The notes: generated by a model not told the origin, from the letters alone. Counted from the stretch's first letter, positions 1-8,873 are shown. The stretch: DNA of 64,000 bases from Bacillus thuringiensis (GCF_001182785.1 NZ_CP012099.1:4648501-4712500), one strand, 5' to 3'. A program made the numbers and translations.

Positions 1-34
1 TGTTCTAGCCTTATTAGGAGGCAGACGTGGATGA
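1..34 (+). CDS. ABC transporter ATP-binding protein, C-terminal end only
   Basis: Frame 2 from base 2 reads VLALLGGRRG and stops at TGA 32-34. This looks like the extreme C-terminus of a BceA-type ATPase. The stop overlaps the ATG of the following permease (ATGA), as expected for a translationally coupled ATPase-permease pair. Only ten codons are inside the window, so the family is inferred mainly from the neighbour. Confidence 0.6.
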   Translation, partial: VLALLGGRRG

Positions 35-2007
35 CGTTTTGGCAATTCGCATTTAAAAATGTCTCACGTAATTCAAAAGCATATTTCGCCTACTTTGTAA
101 GTAGTGCGTTTTCTATCATGGTTTTCTTTTCATTTACTGTATACGCGTATCATCCACGCTTACAGAGTGTACAAAGCTTTCAAGAACGTGATCCTCTAAT
201 GAACTTAGCTAGTACAGCACAGCTTGTGATCGTTATGTTCTCGTTCTTCTTTCTCTTATATTCAATTGGAACATTTTTAAATGTTCGGAAGCAGCAATTC
301 GGGATACTCACTATTCTTGGTATCTCACAGAGACAATTAAAAAGATTGTTATTTACCGAAAACATGATAATTGGGATATTATCTATCTTTATCGGCATTC
401 AAGGTGGACTTGTATTTTCTAACTTTTTCTTATTAGTCACTTCGAAATTAACAAGTGCGAAAGGTCTCTATTTATATTGGCCAACAGAAGCGATTATCGT
501 TACAACCGTAACGTTTATCATTTTATTTTTAATCGTTTCTACATTTACACCAATGTTTATTCGTACTCGAAAAACAACGAAGCTTATTAAGGGCGTTAAC
601 AAAGAGAAGAGCGAAAAAAAACCATCTATACTCATTTCACTATTTGCTTTAACTTGTTTAGGACTATGTTATTATATTGCCGGTTATCCGCAAGGCTACA
701 TAACGGAAAAAAATGCACAAAATGGATCTGTATTCTTAATTATGCTATCTATTTTACCGCTTGTAGTGATTGGGACGTATTTATTTTTTTCACAAACATT
801 TCTTCTCTTTATCTATATTTTAAAGAAACGAAGAAAGTTTTACTTAAAACAAATAAATATGTTATGGATTTCAGATTTAGTTTCTCGTACACGCAGTAAT
901 ATTAATGTACTCTTTATTGTTTCTATGCTATCTGCACTTGCATTTACAATTATTATCGGGTTATTTGCTGCAAACAATAATACGAAAGCACCCATACTAG
1001 AACGATATCCAATACCATTCACCTATACATCAGAAGGTGTTAATGCATTTGAACAAAAGCATATTACTACGATTGAAACTGAACTTACAAATGCTAATTT
1101 TCAATATGACAAATATAAGTTTACCGTTTTAAAAGATACAGCTTTAAAAGAATCAATTGCCATTATGAAAATGAGTGATTATAACGCAATAGCACAGCAA
1201 TTAAACAGACCAAAAATCACTCTCGATTCTTCACAAGTTTATAATATTTCTCGCTATTCACCAGCGTTATTAAATCTCGTGTCTAACCCATTTGCGAAGC
1301 AGAACACAATTACACTTGGCTCTAATAAAAAGGAATTTCAAATTAAAGGTTTTATTAATAGAGGAATTGAGCCTCCCTTTGCATTACCTCACTTAATTGT
1401 GATGCAAGATGAAGTAATTGAAAATATGATTCCTCATATTGAAACAATTACAGTCTATAACTACTTCGTGGCAAATTGGGAAAATGCAATTGTCCCAACA
1501 AAAAATATATTAAAAAGCTTAGATCACGATGCAGAAACCTTGTATGAAGCACATAAAAATGAAGAAGATTTCATTAAACCATTTTATATTTATACAGCTA
1601 CGGATGAACTCGTTCATAGTAAAGGAAATGCAGTCGCTCAATTCTTTATTTGGGCATTTCTCGGCTTTATTTTCTTTATCGGAGCAGCTAGTGTTTTATA
1701 TTTCCGTATGTATAATGACTTAACAACTGAAAGACAAAAGTATATTACGATTACAAAGCTTGGCTTAACTGAATCAGAAATGTTTCGCTCTGCAACGATT
1801 CAATTAGGAATTTTATTTTTCGTTCCTTACATCGTTGCTGGTGTTCACACATTATTTGCGGTTAAGTTTTTACAAAGTATGTTTTCTTTCTCCTTACTAA
1901 AAGAGACATGTATCGTACTCACCTTTTTCGGGATTATCGAGATTATTTTCTTCTTCTTAATCCGTTCTCTGTACATTAATAAATTATCACAGCATATAAA
2001 AATATGA
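31..2007 (+). CDS. BceB-type ABC transporter permease (FtsX-like)
   Basis: 658-residue integral membrane protein with the BceB/YxdM layout. One segment lies at about 17-40, a cluster of hydrophobic segments at about 62-315, a large extracytoplasmic domain at about 316-535 and three segments at about 537-650. Permeases of this type sense or remove cell-wall-active peptides such as bacitracin, and usually pair with an ATPase and a two-component system. The ATPase gene overlaps just upstream. No histidine kinase pair adjoins it inside the window; the one at 9.8-11.6 kb belongs to another locus. The start ATG at 31 follows an AGGAGG at 16-21. The substrate cannot be told from sequence. Confidence 0.9.
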   Translation: MTFWQFAFKNVSRNSKAYFAYFVSSAFSIMVFFSFTVYAYHPRLQSVQSFQERDPLMNLASTAQLVIVMFSFFFLLYSIGTFLNVRKQQFGILTILGISQRQLKRLLFTENMIIGILSIFIGIQGGLVFSNFFLLVTSKLTSAKGLYLYWPTEAIIVTTVTFIILFLIVSTFTPMFIRTRKTTKLIKGVNKEKSEKKPSILISLFALTCLGLCYYIAGYPQGYITEKNAQNGSVFLIMLSILPLVVIGTYLFFSQTFLLFIYILKKRRKFYLKQINMLWISDLVSRTRSNINVLFIVSMLSALAFTIIIGLFAANNNTKAPILERYPIPFTYTSEGVNAFEQKHITTIETELTNANFQYDKYKFTVLKDTALKESIAIMKMSDYNAIAQQLNRPKITLDSSQVYNISRYSPALLNLVSNPFAKQNTITLGSNKKEFQIKGFINRGIEPPFALPHLIVMQDEVIENMIPHIETITVYNYFVANWENAIVPTKNILKSLDHDAETLYEAHKNEEDFIKPFYIYTATDELVHSKGNAVAQFFIWAFLGFIFFIGAASVLYFRMYNDLTTERQKYITITKLGLTESEMFRSATIQLGILFFVPYIVAGVHTLFAVKFLQSMFSFSLLKETCIVLTFFGIIEIIFFFLIRSLYINKLSQHIKI

Positions 2008-2009
2008 AT

Positions 2010-2044
2010 AAAATGGCCTTGTGCAATACGCACAAGGCCATTTT
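2010..2044 (+). terminator. Rho-independent terminator after the ABC permease
   Basis: Perfect 15-bp inverted repeat (arms 2010-2024 and 2030-2044) around a 5-nt loop, ending in TTTT. It lies 2 nt after the permease stop. The symmetry would also let it stop minus-strand transcripts from the yjcZ-like gene. Confidence 0.85.
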
Positions 2045-2060
2045 CAATAGTTTTTAATAA

Positions 2061-2252
2061 TTAGCAGCAATATCCACCATAGCCGCCTGCGTAACCGCCG
2101 TAACCACCATAGCCACAACCGCCGCCTCCGCCGAAGCAGCTAGCACCGATGATAATTAATAAAATAAACAATACGATTAGAAGCGCAAAACCGCCTCCGC
2201 ATCCACGTCTACGATCGCAATCATCATGTCTGTGTTCACACTTTTCGCTCAT
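2061..2252 (-). CDS. YjcZ-family small sporulation protein
   Basis: 63 residues. The charged, Cys/His-containing N-terminus is followed by a single hydrophobic segment (about 21-38, FALLIVLFILLIIIGAS) and a Gly/Tyr/Cys-rich tail with GGYGG repeats. The FALIVVLFILLIIVG-like core is the signature of YjcZ-family proteins, which are very small, often multicopy in the B. cereus group, and associated with sporulation. A good AGGAGG site precedes the ATG. Upstream on the minus strand there is a CATAATATA box that could be a mother-cell sigma-factor -10, but this is weak. Exact role unknown. Confidence 0.8.
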   Translation of the reverse strand: MSEKCEHRHDDCDRRRGCGGGFALLIVLFILLIIIGASCFGGGGGCGYGGYGGYAGGYGGYCC

Positions 2253-2396
2253 TACCCTATTCCTCCTTTAGTATCATTCATAACAAGTTCCTCTTGTTCT
2301 AAATGAGGGGATTCCATTTATATTATGTTTTCAGGGCGAATAGGAAGCTTGGCTTACCTAAAAACGGGCTTGTTTTAGAAATTAGGCTTAATCAAA

Positions 2397-2424
2397 AAAA
2401 AGATACCTATTCAGGTATCTTTTA
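2397..2424 (-). terminator. Terminator of gntP
   Basis: Inverted repeat AAAAGATACCT / AGGTATCTTTT around ATTC, overlapping the gntP stop codon at 2422-2424 and followed on the minus strand by a T-rich run. Confidence 0.8.
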
Positions 2425-3747
2425 AAGAAACATATTCAACAAAAGGGCAAAACCGAATGCAATAAATGCTAACAATGTCTCCAGCACCGTCCACGTTTTA
2501 AACGTTTCCTTCACCGTCAAACCTAAATACTCTTTTACAAGCCAGAACCCTGCATCATTTACGTGAGAAAACATTAATGAACCTGCACCGGTTGCAATAA
2601 CGAGAAGCTCTAAATTCACACCAGACATGTGCTGAATAACCGGTGAAACAATCCCTGCCGCTGTCGTTAATGCTACTGTAGCTGAACCTGTTGCAATTCG
2701 AATTAATCCAGCTACCATGAAAGCTAATACAATTGGTGATAACGAAATATGTTCTGCCATTTGTGCAATGGCCGTTCCAACGCCGCTTTCAATTAATATT
2801 TGCTTAAATCCACCGCCTGCACCAATTATTAAAATAATGGAACCGACAGGCAATAAACTTTCATCTGTTAATTTTTTAATCATCTTTTTATTAATTCCTT
2901 GTCTTATTCCAAGTAAATAAAATGCTGCGAAACATGAAATAAGTAAGGCGATTACTGGACTTCCTATAAACACGAAAAATTCAGTCAATTTTTTCGGTAA
3001 TGAAATATATGGTGCAACTACTGATAAAATCATCAATACAACTGGTAATAAAATAATAAAGAATGAAACTTTACGACTTGGCAAATCAGTTGATACTGTC
3101 GTAACTCGAACAAGCTCCGGTTCATTTTCAGGTATAACCCTCTTATGTACCCACTTTGCAAATATTGGGCCTGCTATAATAGCCGTCGGTAACGCGATAA
3201 TTAATGAATATAAAAGTACCTTTCCTAAGTTCGCGTTATAAATACCGATTGCTGTCATAGCACCTGGATGCGGAGGTACTAGTCCATGTACGATAGATAA
3301 TCCCGCAATAACAGGTAATGCAATTAATAATATGTTTTGCTTCGTCGTTTTTCGAATTGAAATAACAAGTGGTAATAAAATGACAATCCCTACTTCAAAA
3401 AAGACGGGAATCCCTATAACAAACCCTGCAAATAACATAGCCCAAGGTAATTTTTTTACGCCGAAAAATCGAATAAAGAAATCTGCAACTTGCATGCCTG
3501 CTCCTGAATCAGACATCATTTTCCCGAGTATAGTCCCAAGTGCCAAAATACCAACTAAATGCCCTAGTACACTACCAACACCAGTTTCATAGGCAGTGAC
3601 TATTTTCGTTAAGTTCAGTCCAGACATAATAGCTAAAAACAAACTCGCAACTGTTAAACTAATAAATGCATGCCATTTCCACCATGATACCCCTAAAATA
3701 ACAATTGTGATAGCAAGTAACGTGACGATTAATAAGTATATATCCAT
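2422..3747 (-). CDS. GntP-family gluconate/sugar-acid:H+ symporter
   Basis: 441-residue polytopic membrane protein with about 12-14 hydrophobic segments, full length for the GntP family of gluconate and related sugar-acid permeases. It is the last gene of the minus-strand catabolic cluster. A hairpin terminator and a degenerate repeat separate it from gntR, so it may have its own expression level. With a PLP lyase and KDPG-type aldolase upstream, the expected cargo is a sugar acid or amino sugar acid such as D-glucosaminate or an N-acyl derivative; this is inference. The ATG at 3747 follows an AAGGGGAATG site. Confidence 0.85.
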   Translation of the reverse strand: MDIYLLIVTLLAITIVILGVSWWKWHAFISLTVASLFLAIMSGLNLTKIVTAYETGVGSVLGHLVGILALGTILGKMMSDSGAGMQVADFFIRFFGVKKLPWAMLFAGFVIGIPVFFEVGIVILLPLVISIRKTTKQNILLIALPVIAGLSIVHGLVPPHPGAMTAIGIYNANLGKVLLYSLIIALPTAIIAGPIFAKWVHKRVIPENEPELVRVTTVSTDLPSRKVSFFIILLPVVLMILSVVAPYISLPKKLTEFFVFIGSPVIALLISCFAAFYLLGIRQGINKKMIKKLTDESLLPVGSIILIIGAGGGFKQILIESGVGTAIAQMAEHISLSPIVLAFMVAGLIRIATGSATVALTTAAGIVSPVIQHMSGVNLELLVIATGAGSLMFSHVNDAGFWLVKEYLGLTVKETFKTWTVLETLLAFIAFGFALLLNMFL

Positions 3748-3774
3748 CTCTCATTCCCCTTACTTTTACCCCTA

Positions 3775-3817
3775 TTGGTGATCAGTGGGTGATGCCCTCC
3801 TCCACGTTTCACTTTAT
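3775..3817 (-). repeat. Degenerate left end of a bcr1-like element
   Basis: Read on the minus strand, this stretch starts ATAAAGTGAAAC and later has CACCCACTGATCACCAAT. These match the left end and left hairpin of the fuller copies at 37831 and 55699. The right half is missing. It lies between the gntR terminator and gntP. Confidence 0.6.
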
Positions 3818-3847
3818 AAAAAAAGAGGGAACATCCCCTCTTTTTTA
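3818..3847 (-). terminator. Hairpin at the end of gntR
   Basis: A-rich and T-rich runs flank a GAGGG/CCCTC stem at the gntR stop codon. The element works in either direction. It probably attenuates read-through from gntR into gntP. Confidence 0.75.
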
Positions 3848-4570
3848 TACGTCATAATTAACTACATAATGCTGCATTTCTGTATTGTAGTAGCCTTCGC
3901 TATATTCAATTACTTCGCCAACTTCATCGTAAGAATAGCGCATGCGTTTTAATAACGCTGTTCCCTCTTTTTCACCTAGCGCTTCTGCAACGAAATTAGG
4001 CGCAAGTCCAACTGCGAATTCATCTCTGAAGTTTTCTAAATGTATACCTCGGTCCTCAACTAAATCGTAAAGCGATTGTAAATCAAAGTCCGATAAATCT
4101 GTACTTGCCATTTGAGCTGAGAAATAGTGCGTATAATGAATGTACGGCGTATCATTTAACATATATAGGCGCTCGATACGAAAACTCTCTTTACCGAATA
4201 ATCGAAACGGCACTGTTCCTTCCTCATTATGAACGATTTCTGCTTTTAATAATTTCTTTTGTACTTTATATCCTTCTTCCACTAACACTTCTGTAAATTT
4301 CTTACCCTTTGACAGTTTTGTCGCAGAAGTATTACGAATCACTTTCGTTCCTTTGCCGCTCTTCTTTTCCAAATATCCTTCTTGAGCGAGTTCTTTAATC
4401 GCATTACGCACTGTAATCTTACTAACTTTGAACTCTTCTTCTAATTGCGGTTCTGAAGGAATATTCGTATGAATCGCATATACGCCATGCAATATTCGAT
4501 CACGAATAATATTTTTTATTTGTAAATATAATGGTCCTTTTTTCCTCGTTACGTTCACTGTTACACCCAC
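3845..4570 (-). CDS. GntR-family (HutC/UTRA) transcriptional regulator
   Basis: 241 residues. An N-terminal GntR winged helix (about 10-75, including VSKITVRNAIKELAQEGYL) is followed by a UTRA effector domain (about 95-235). Such regulators bind a small palindrome near their own operon and are released by a pathway metabolite. The GTG start at 4568-4570 shares one base with the stop of the kinase gene (TAGTG), so it is co-translated with the catabolic genes and is their likely regulator. A candidate operator is the palindrome TATAACGTTATA at 8627-8638, upstream of the first gene. The effector is not identifiable. Confidence 0.88.
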   Translation of the reverse strand: MGVTVNVTRKKGPLYLQIKNIIRDRILHGVYAIHTNIPSEPQLEEEFKVSKITVRNAIKELAQEGYLEKKSGKGTKVIRNTSATKLSKGKKFTEVLVEEGYKVQKKLLKAEIVHNEEGTVPFRLFGKESFRIERLYMLNDTPYIHYTHYFSAQMASTDLSDFDLQSLYDLVEDRGIHLENFRDEFAVGLAPNFVAEALGEKEGTALLKRMRYSYDEVGEVIEYSEGYYNTEMQHYVVNYDV

Positions 4571-5586
4571 TACCTTTCTACATCACCTACTGATGCCGTC
4601 ATCGCCCGAAGTATATCTTTCTCTGATGACATTGGCGTATCACCGACGATTGTATGTGCTAGCATTCCAGCTGCTGACGCAAATGAAACAGCTTTCTCTG
4701 GTGCAAACTCTTTTATCTCGCCATGAATAATTCCGCTCGTATAAGCATCTCCAGCACCTATTCTATCATATACAGAAAACGTAAGTGTTTTTGCAAAAGT
4801 GAACGAACCATCTTTACATATAAACCCGCGAAGCGAATGTGTATTATCACTGTTAATAGAGCGATGAGTACCAGCGATTGTAGCGATATGATACGTTTCA
4901 GCTACCTTTGGAATGAGATCCAGCAGCTGCGCCTCACGCTCCGTCTCTTCTGTTTTCATCCCAAGAACGAACATCGCATCTTTTTCATTCATCATAACGA
5001 TATTAGCGAGTCCTAGCATTTCTTCATAATGTGGTTTTGCCTGTTCATATCCGTCTTCTCCCCAAAGTGAGGGACGATAATTACAATCAAAAACGACGGT
5101 TCCTCCGTTTTCTTTAACTGCTCTCGCTAAAGATTTCATATGATGACGCACAGTATCATTCATCGCAAGTGTAATACCGCAAAAATGAACGATATCAATT
5201 TCCTTTGCGATTTCTTCAAATTGATACATTTCTTCACATGCCGTATTGAAGCTACTTTCTAATCGATTCGAATATGTAACGCGGCTTGCACGTGCACCGA
5301 ATCCATTTTCTAAAAAATACATACCTACATATTTACCGCCTCTTGAAACAAGAGAAGTTTGAATCCCTAACTTTTGAATGTAAGATACAGCTGCATCTCC
5401 AACCGAATTTTCCGGTAAAGTTGAAATAAGAAGCCCTTCATGCCCTAAGTGAGAAAGTGCCGCTACAACGTTCACACCTGTACCTGAAAATGAGTAATTT
5501 AACGTGTTAGCTTGCGACAACAATTCATATCCAGGTACTTGCAGGCGCATCATTACTTCGCCGAATGCTGCAATTTTCTTACGCAT
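4570..5586 (-). CDS. PfkB-family sugar kinase (2-keto-3-deoxygluconate kinase-like)
   Basis: Ribokinase/PfkB fold with the N-terminal GEVMMRL strand and the C-terminal ATP/catalytic motif DRIGAGDAYTSG, where the Asp of GAGD is the catalytic base. The length (338 aa) suits 2-keto-3-deoxygluconate kinases. I place the start at ATG 5586, in CAATATGCGTAAG, overlapping the aldolase stop by 8 bp; a TTG three codons upstream is possible. There is no PTS in the cluster, so this enzyme is the only obvious source of the phosphate the lyase and aldolase need. The substrate could be KDG, glucosaminate or an N-acyl form. Confidence 0.85.
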   Translation of the reverse strand: MRKKIAAFGEVMMRLQVPGYELLSQANTLNYSFSGTGVNVVAALSHLGHEGLLISTLPENSVGDAAVSYIQKLGIQTSLVSRGGKYVGMYFLENGFGARASRVTYSNRLESSFNTACEEMYQFEEIAKEIDIVHFCGITLAMNDTVRHHMKSLARAVKENGGTVVFDCNYRPSLWGEDGYEQAKPHYEEMLGLANIVMMNEKDAMFVLGMKTEETEREAQLLDLIPKVAETYHIATIAGTHRSINSDNTHSLRGFICKDGSFTFAKTLTFSVYDRIGAGDAYTSGIIHGEIKEFAPEKAVSFASAAGMLAHTIVGDTPMSSEKDILRAMTASVGDVER

Positions 5587-6334
5587 ATTGATCAACTAGC
5601 TTTTTCACGACTGCTAATAATTCACGAACATCTTCTACTTTCGTATTACCAGTTTCTTTATCAATAATAGAAGAGTATACGTGCGGGATAACTTGCTCTA
5701 CATTTGCCTCAAGCGCAATACGTACAATTGTTTCGAAGTTTTCTTTATCAATTCCGCCTGTTGGCTCTAATGCGAAGCCTTCTTCCGCACAAGCTTTCGC
5801 AACTGCGCGATACTCTTCTTCATGAGCTAGCCCTTTCATCGGGAAGTACTTCAATGAATTTCCGCCCATATCACGTACAAGTGCGATCGCTGTTTTAATT
5901 GGAACGATTGCTTTTTCTTCTCCAGCCGCACTAATTGGGCCAGTAGAAATATTTACGTAACCTACTTTTCCTGTTGGCGATACTAAACTATTAATCCAGC
6001 TATCTTTTTCGCCAAGATTTGCACGTGTCGCTCCAACTGAGGGGAACACTTGGTTAATATGGCTACCAGGATAACGCTTCGCAATTTCAGCTACAACTGC
6101 CGCTTGGCGATTATCTCCTGCGCCTAGTCCGATTGATACAGCGTCATCAATTTCTTTTCCGTATGCTTTCATAGCTGTAACAGCTTCTTCTACTGTTGGA
6201 TAGTCTTTTGATAACACTCCTACTACTACATAACCTTCTGCTGCTTCAAAAATATCTTTCGCATTTTCTATATTGTTTGCCAATACATTTAATGCTACGC
6301 GGCCTTTATAAAAACGTTTTTGAATGTTTGTCAT
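5579..6334 (-). CDS. dgaF: KDPG-type aldolase, DgaF/EF_0839 family
   Basis: 251 residues, with the conserved family features VALNVLANN at the N-terminus, GLGAGD, the Lys-containing SLKYFPMKG (probable Schiff-base region) and EPTGGID near the C-terminus. In Salmonella the DgaF enzyme splits 2-keto-3-deoxy-6-phosphogluconate into pyruvate and glyceraldehyde-3-phosphate after DgaE has deaminated glucosaminate-6-phosphate. It lies one base after dgaE and overlaps the kinase. The ribosome site is AGGGGGAAACTAAA before ATG 6334. The family call is firm; the substrate is inferred from the neighbours. Confidence 0.85.
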   Translation of the reverse strand: MTNIQKRFYKGRVALNVLANNIENAKDIFEAAEGYVVVGVLSKDYPTVEEAVTAMKAYGKEIDDAVSIGLGAGDNRQAAVVAEIAKRYPGSHINQVFPSVGATRANLGEKDSWINSLVSPTGKVGYVNISTGPISAAGEEKAIVPIKTAIALVRDMGGNSLKYFPMKGLAHEEEYRAVAKACAEEGFALEPTGGIDKENFETIVRIALEANVEQVIPHVYSSIIDKETGNTKVEDVRELLAVVKKLVDQYA

Positions 6335-6335
6335 T

Positions 6336-7439
6336 TTAGTTTCCCCCTACGATTTCTCTCAATTTTTCTTCAATCACATGTATGTCATCACCTTGAAGTG
6401 GACGTGGATCAATATCAAAGAATCCTTGTCTTACTCCGTAATCACGTGTATAAATAGCGATTTCCCCTTCGCGTAATGCAGTCACAACATCTCTTGCTGA
6501 TTTGTTTAACTCTTTCTCGTTAATATGAATACGAGCTCTAAAGATTGCTCTTCCAGCTTCATCTTGAACGATCGTTACATTTACACTATTTAATTCTTTT
6601 AGCGGCATAAGTACTTGTAGCAATTCTTTTTCTTGCTCGCTCTTATCTTCTTTTACTCCGTACTCATCAAGCGCTTGAAGTAAGCCAAAAGTTGTCTCTT
6701 TCCCGACTTTCATACTTCTTCCGATGCAATGTAATTGCACTTTCAGCCATTCGATATATTTTCGTTTACCGCCAACAATACCAGAAGTAGGTCCTTCAAT
6801 TGCCTTTGAACCACTATAAATGGCAAGGTCTGAATACTTCACATATTTTTGAATGTCTTCTTCAGCTGCCGCATCAACGATAAGTGGTACGTTATTTCGC
6901 TGCGCTACTTCCCATGCTTCTTCAACAGAAATCATATTTTTTTGCACTGCATGATGTGATTTCACATAAAGAATTGCTGCTGTATTTTCGCCAATCGCAT
7001 CTTCAATATGTTCTGCTTTCCCTTCATTTGCGTAGCCAACTTCAACGAGTTTTCCTCCACCTAAGTAAATCATCGTTTCAACAGGAGCTCCGTATTGAAC
7101 GTTATGACCTTTTAACATAATCACTTCGTTTTTCGCGATGACCTCTTGATGAAGTCTTTCACTTTTACGGCGATTTCCTTCTGTAACGATACCAGCGATA
7201 GAAAGCGCAATTCCGCTCGATGCTGAATTCACAACGACCGCTGCCTCTGAATCTAGAATTCTCGCAATATGGTCTCCTGCTTTATCTACTAAATCAGCAA
7301 TTTCCACATAATTTTGTCCACCATGTTTCATCGCATCCATTACCGTATCTGTAGGAGCAGATACACCTAAAATACTCATTCTACCGCTCGCATTAATTAC
7401 TCTTTTTAATCCGTACTTAGCATTCAATGAATGACCCAT
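6336..7439 (-). CDS. dgaE: DgaE-family PLP-dependent ammonia lyase (SelA-like)
   Basis: 367-residue fold-type I PLP enzyme related to selenocysteine synthase. The probable PLP lysine is in YSGSKAIEGPTSG (about residue 215). DgaE removes ammonia from D-glucosaminate-6-phosphate to give 2-keto-3-deoxy-6-phosphogluconate. Its ATG at 7439 lies inside the end of the amidohydrolase gene (23-bp overlap) with a good AAAGGGG site, so the two are coupled. No selenocysteine machinery is nearby, which argues against a SelA role. It could act on another 2-amino-2-deoxy sugar acid. Confidence 0.83.
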   Translation of the reverse strand: MGHSLNAKYGLKRVINASGRMSILGVSAPTDTVMDAMKHGGQNYVEIADLVDKAGDHIARILDSEAAVVVNSASSGIALSIAGIVTEGNRRKSERLHQEVIAKNEVIMLKGHNVQYGAPVETMIYLGGGKLVEVGYANEGKAEHIEDAIGENTAAILYVKSHHAVQKNMISVEEAWEVAQRNNVPLIVDAAAEEDIQKYVKYSDLAIYSGSKAIEGPTSGIVGGKRKYIEWLKVQLHCIGRSMKVGKETTFGLLQALDEYGVKEDKSEQEKELLQVLMPLKELNSVNVTIVQDEAGRAIFRARIHINEKELNKSARDVVTALREGEIAIYTRDYGVRQGFFDIDPRPLQGDDIHVIEEKLREIVGGN

Positions 7440-8517
7440 TGATTACAACCCCTTTCGTATCAATCCTTCTTTCAGCAATGCGCTGATCCCCTTCTGAATC
7501 AATTAACGTAACCTTCTCATCTTTAACCGTAAATAAAGTTAAGTTTGCAATATCTCCTTCTTGAATACGGCCAAGCTCTGGTTTCTTAAGCCACTCTGCC
7601 GCATTTTTCGTAACCGCATCAATCACTTCTTCTAGCGGATAACCTAAGTAAAGGAATTTCGAAAGAACGTGAGCCATACTATACACTGGACCATATATAC
7701 GATTCTTCCGGTAAATATCCGTACTAATTGTATTAAAGGCAATATCGTGACGCTTCGCCGCTTCTGCTACTTTAAAAGAAAAACTAGCATTACCATGACC
7801 AACATCTAAATGTACGCCGCGATTCACTGCATCTAGTAACACAGGTAGTGGTTTGCCTTCTTCATCAAATAAATTATTTTCTTTCCCGTTTAAATAATGT
7901 GTAATCACATCATCTTTTTCTAAAAGAGGTACAACTTCCTCAATGCGAGGAGGCGCTGAACCGATATGTACCATAATCGGTAATGATGTTTCGCGAGATA
8001 AATCACGTGCAACATGAAGTGGTTCAATTCCACTATCACAAACGACACTCTTACTCATTCTCGCCTTTAACCCAACGATTACATCTTTATACTTTTCTAC
8101 TGCTTCTATTACTTTCTCCTTATCTATCCATTCCATATTGGATAATTCATCAATTCGTTTCAAACCGATGCGAGAAATATTTAAAAAGGCAAATAAATTC
8201 GTTTTTGCCTGCTCTCTATTTTTTACTAAATCTGCAATGCGATCAGCACCGCAACTACCCGCATCAACAATTGTCGTTACCCCTTGCTTAACGCCAATTT
8301 CATCTACCTCATCACCATACGGATCAAACTCTGGAAAAGCATGAACGTGCAAATCAATCCAGCCACTCGATACGTAAGTACCTGAGTAATCAAGAACTGT
8401 TCCACCCTCGCCAGCACCAGCTTTCGTCACCTGTGCGATTTTATTATTTTCAATTACAATGTCAATCTCTTCCCCGTTCACACGTTTCACATTACGTAGT
8501 ACGAATCGTTCTGTCAT
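7417..8517 (-). CDS. Amidohydrolase/deacetylase-family metallohydrolase
   Basis: 366-residue TIM-barrel amidohydrolase. Likely metal ligands are visible: HVH in WIDLHVHAFPEFDPYGD, a lysine in VGLKARMSKS (possible carboxylated bridge), His in IMVHIGS, His in ITHYLNGKENN and Asp in NTISTDIY. It is the first gene of the operon, with an AAAAGGGTGGAAG site before ATG 8517. The family travels with the DgaE/DgaF pair (EF_0837/EF_0839 context in Enterococcus, from memory). The best reading is removal of an acyl group from an N-acylated amino sugar acid. This is inference, since dihydroorotase-like relatives hydrolyse many amides. Confidence 0.82.
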   Translation of the reverse strand: MTERFVLRNVKRVNGEEIDIVIENNKIAQVTKAGAGEGGTVLDYSGTYVSSGWIDLHVHAFPEFDPYGDEVDEIGVKQGVTTIVDAGSCGADRIADLVKNREQAKTNLFAFLNISRIGLKRIDELSNMEWIDKEKVIEAVEKYKDVIVGLKARMSKSVVCDSGIEPLHVARDLSRETSLPIMVHIGSAPPRIEEVVPLLEKDDVITHYLNGKENNLFDEEGKPLPVLLDAVNRGVHLDVGHGNASFSFKVAEAAKRHDIAFNTISTDIYRKNRIYGPVYSMAHVLSKFLYLGYPLEEVIDAVTKNAAEWLKKPELGRIQEGDIANLTLFTVKDEKVTLIDSEGDQRIAERRIDTKGVVINGSFIEC

Positions 8518-8549
8518 TGTACTTCCACCCTTTTCTATAAGAAGCCATA

Positions 8550-8563
8550 AGAATACGCTTACA
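8550..8563 (-). promoter_or_regulatory. cre-like CcpA site in the leader of the sugar-acid operon
   Basis: The minus strand reads TGTAAGCGTATTCT, close to the cre consensus TGWAANCGNTNWCA except at the last base. It lies just downstream of the predicted -10, a position where CcpA would block elongation or initiation. This fits carbon-catabolite repression of a sugar-acid operon. Confidence 0.5.
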
Positions 8564-8689
8564 TTAAAGTTTCATTTTATATCTCTTTCACACGTTTAGC
8601 GTAACACAAAAAAAGGGAGAAGTAAATATAACGTTATAATGTTTAAAAGTAAATAAAAAGATGCTCCTCCAAAATGCTAATAGTATAGG

Positions 8690-8813
8690 AAATTATATCA
8701 ACGATTTTTTGAATATATCTATCATAACTTACAATATATCAACGATTTTTCAATTATATCTATCATAACTTATAATATATTAACGATTCGACAAAGAATA
8801 TCGATTTACCGAC
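8690..8813 (-). repeat. Tandem 41-bp repeat, three diverged units
   Basis: Read on the minus strand it starts GTCGGTAAATCGATAT and continues as units of about 41 bp with alternating GATATA and GTTATGA motifs. The same family occurs at 11721-11802, 59482-59608 and once near 63300. Non-coding. Confidence 0.75.
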
Positions 8814-8841
8814 AAAAAACGTCACTTCCTTTCTTATATAA

Positions 8842-8873
8842 GAAAAGGCTGTCCCAAATGGCACAGCCTTTTT
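8842..8873 (-). terminator. Terminator of the D,D-carboxypeptidase gene
   Basis: AAAAGGCTGT / ACAGCCTTTTT inverted repeat just after the stop at 8876, in an orientation that works on the minus strand; also T-rich on plus. Confidence 0.85.

Noticed and set aside
6336..7439. Selenocysteine synthase (selA)
   Set aside because: The neighbours are sugar-acid genes and no selB, selD or tRNA-Sec is in the window; the SelA-like DgaE family explains it.
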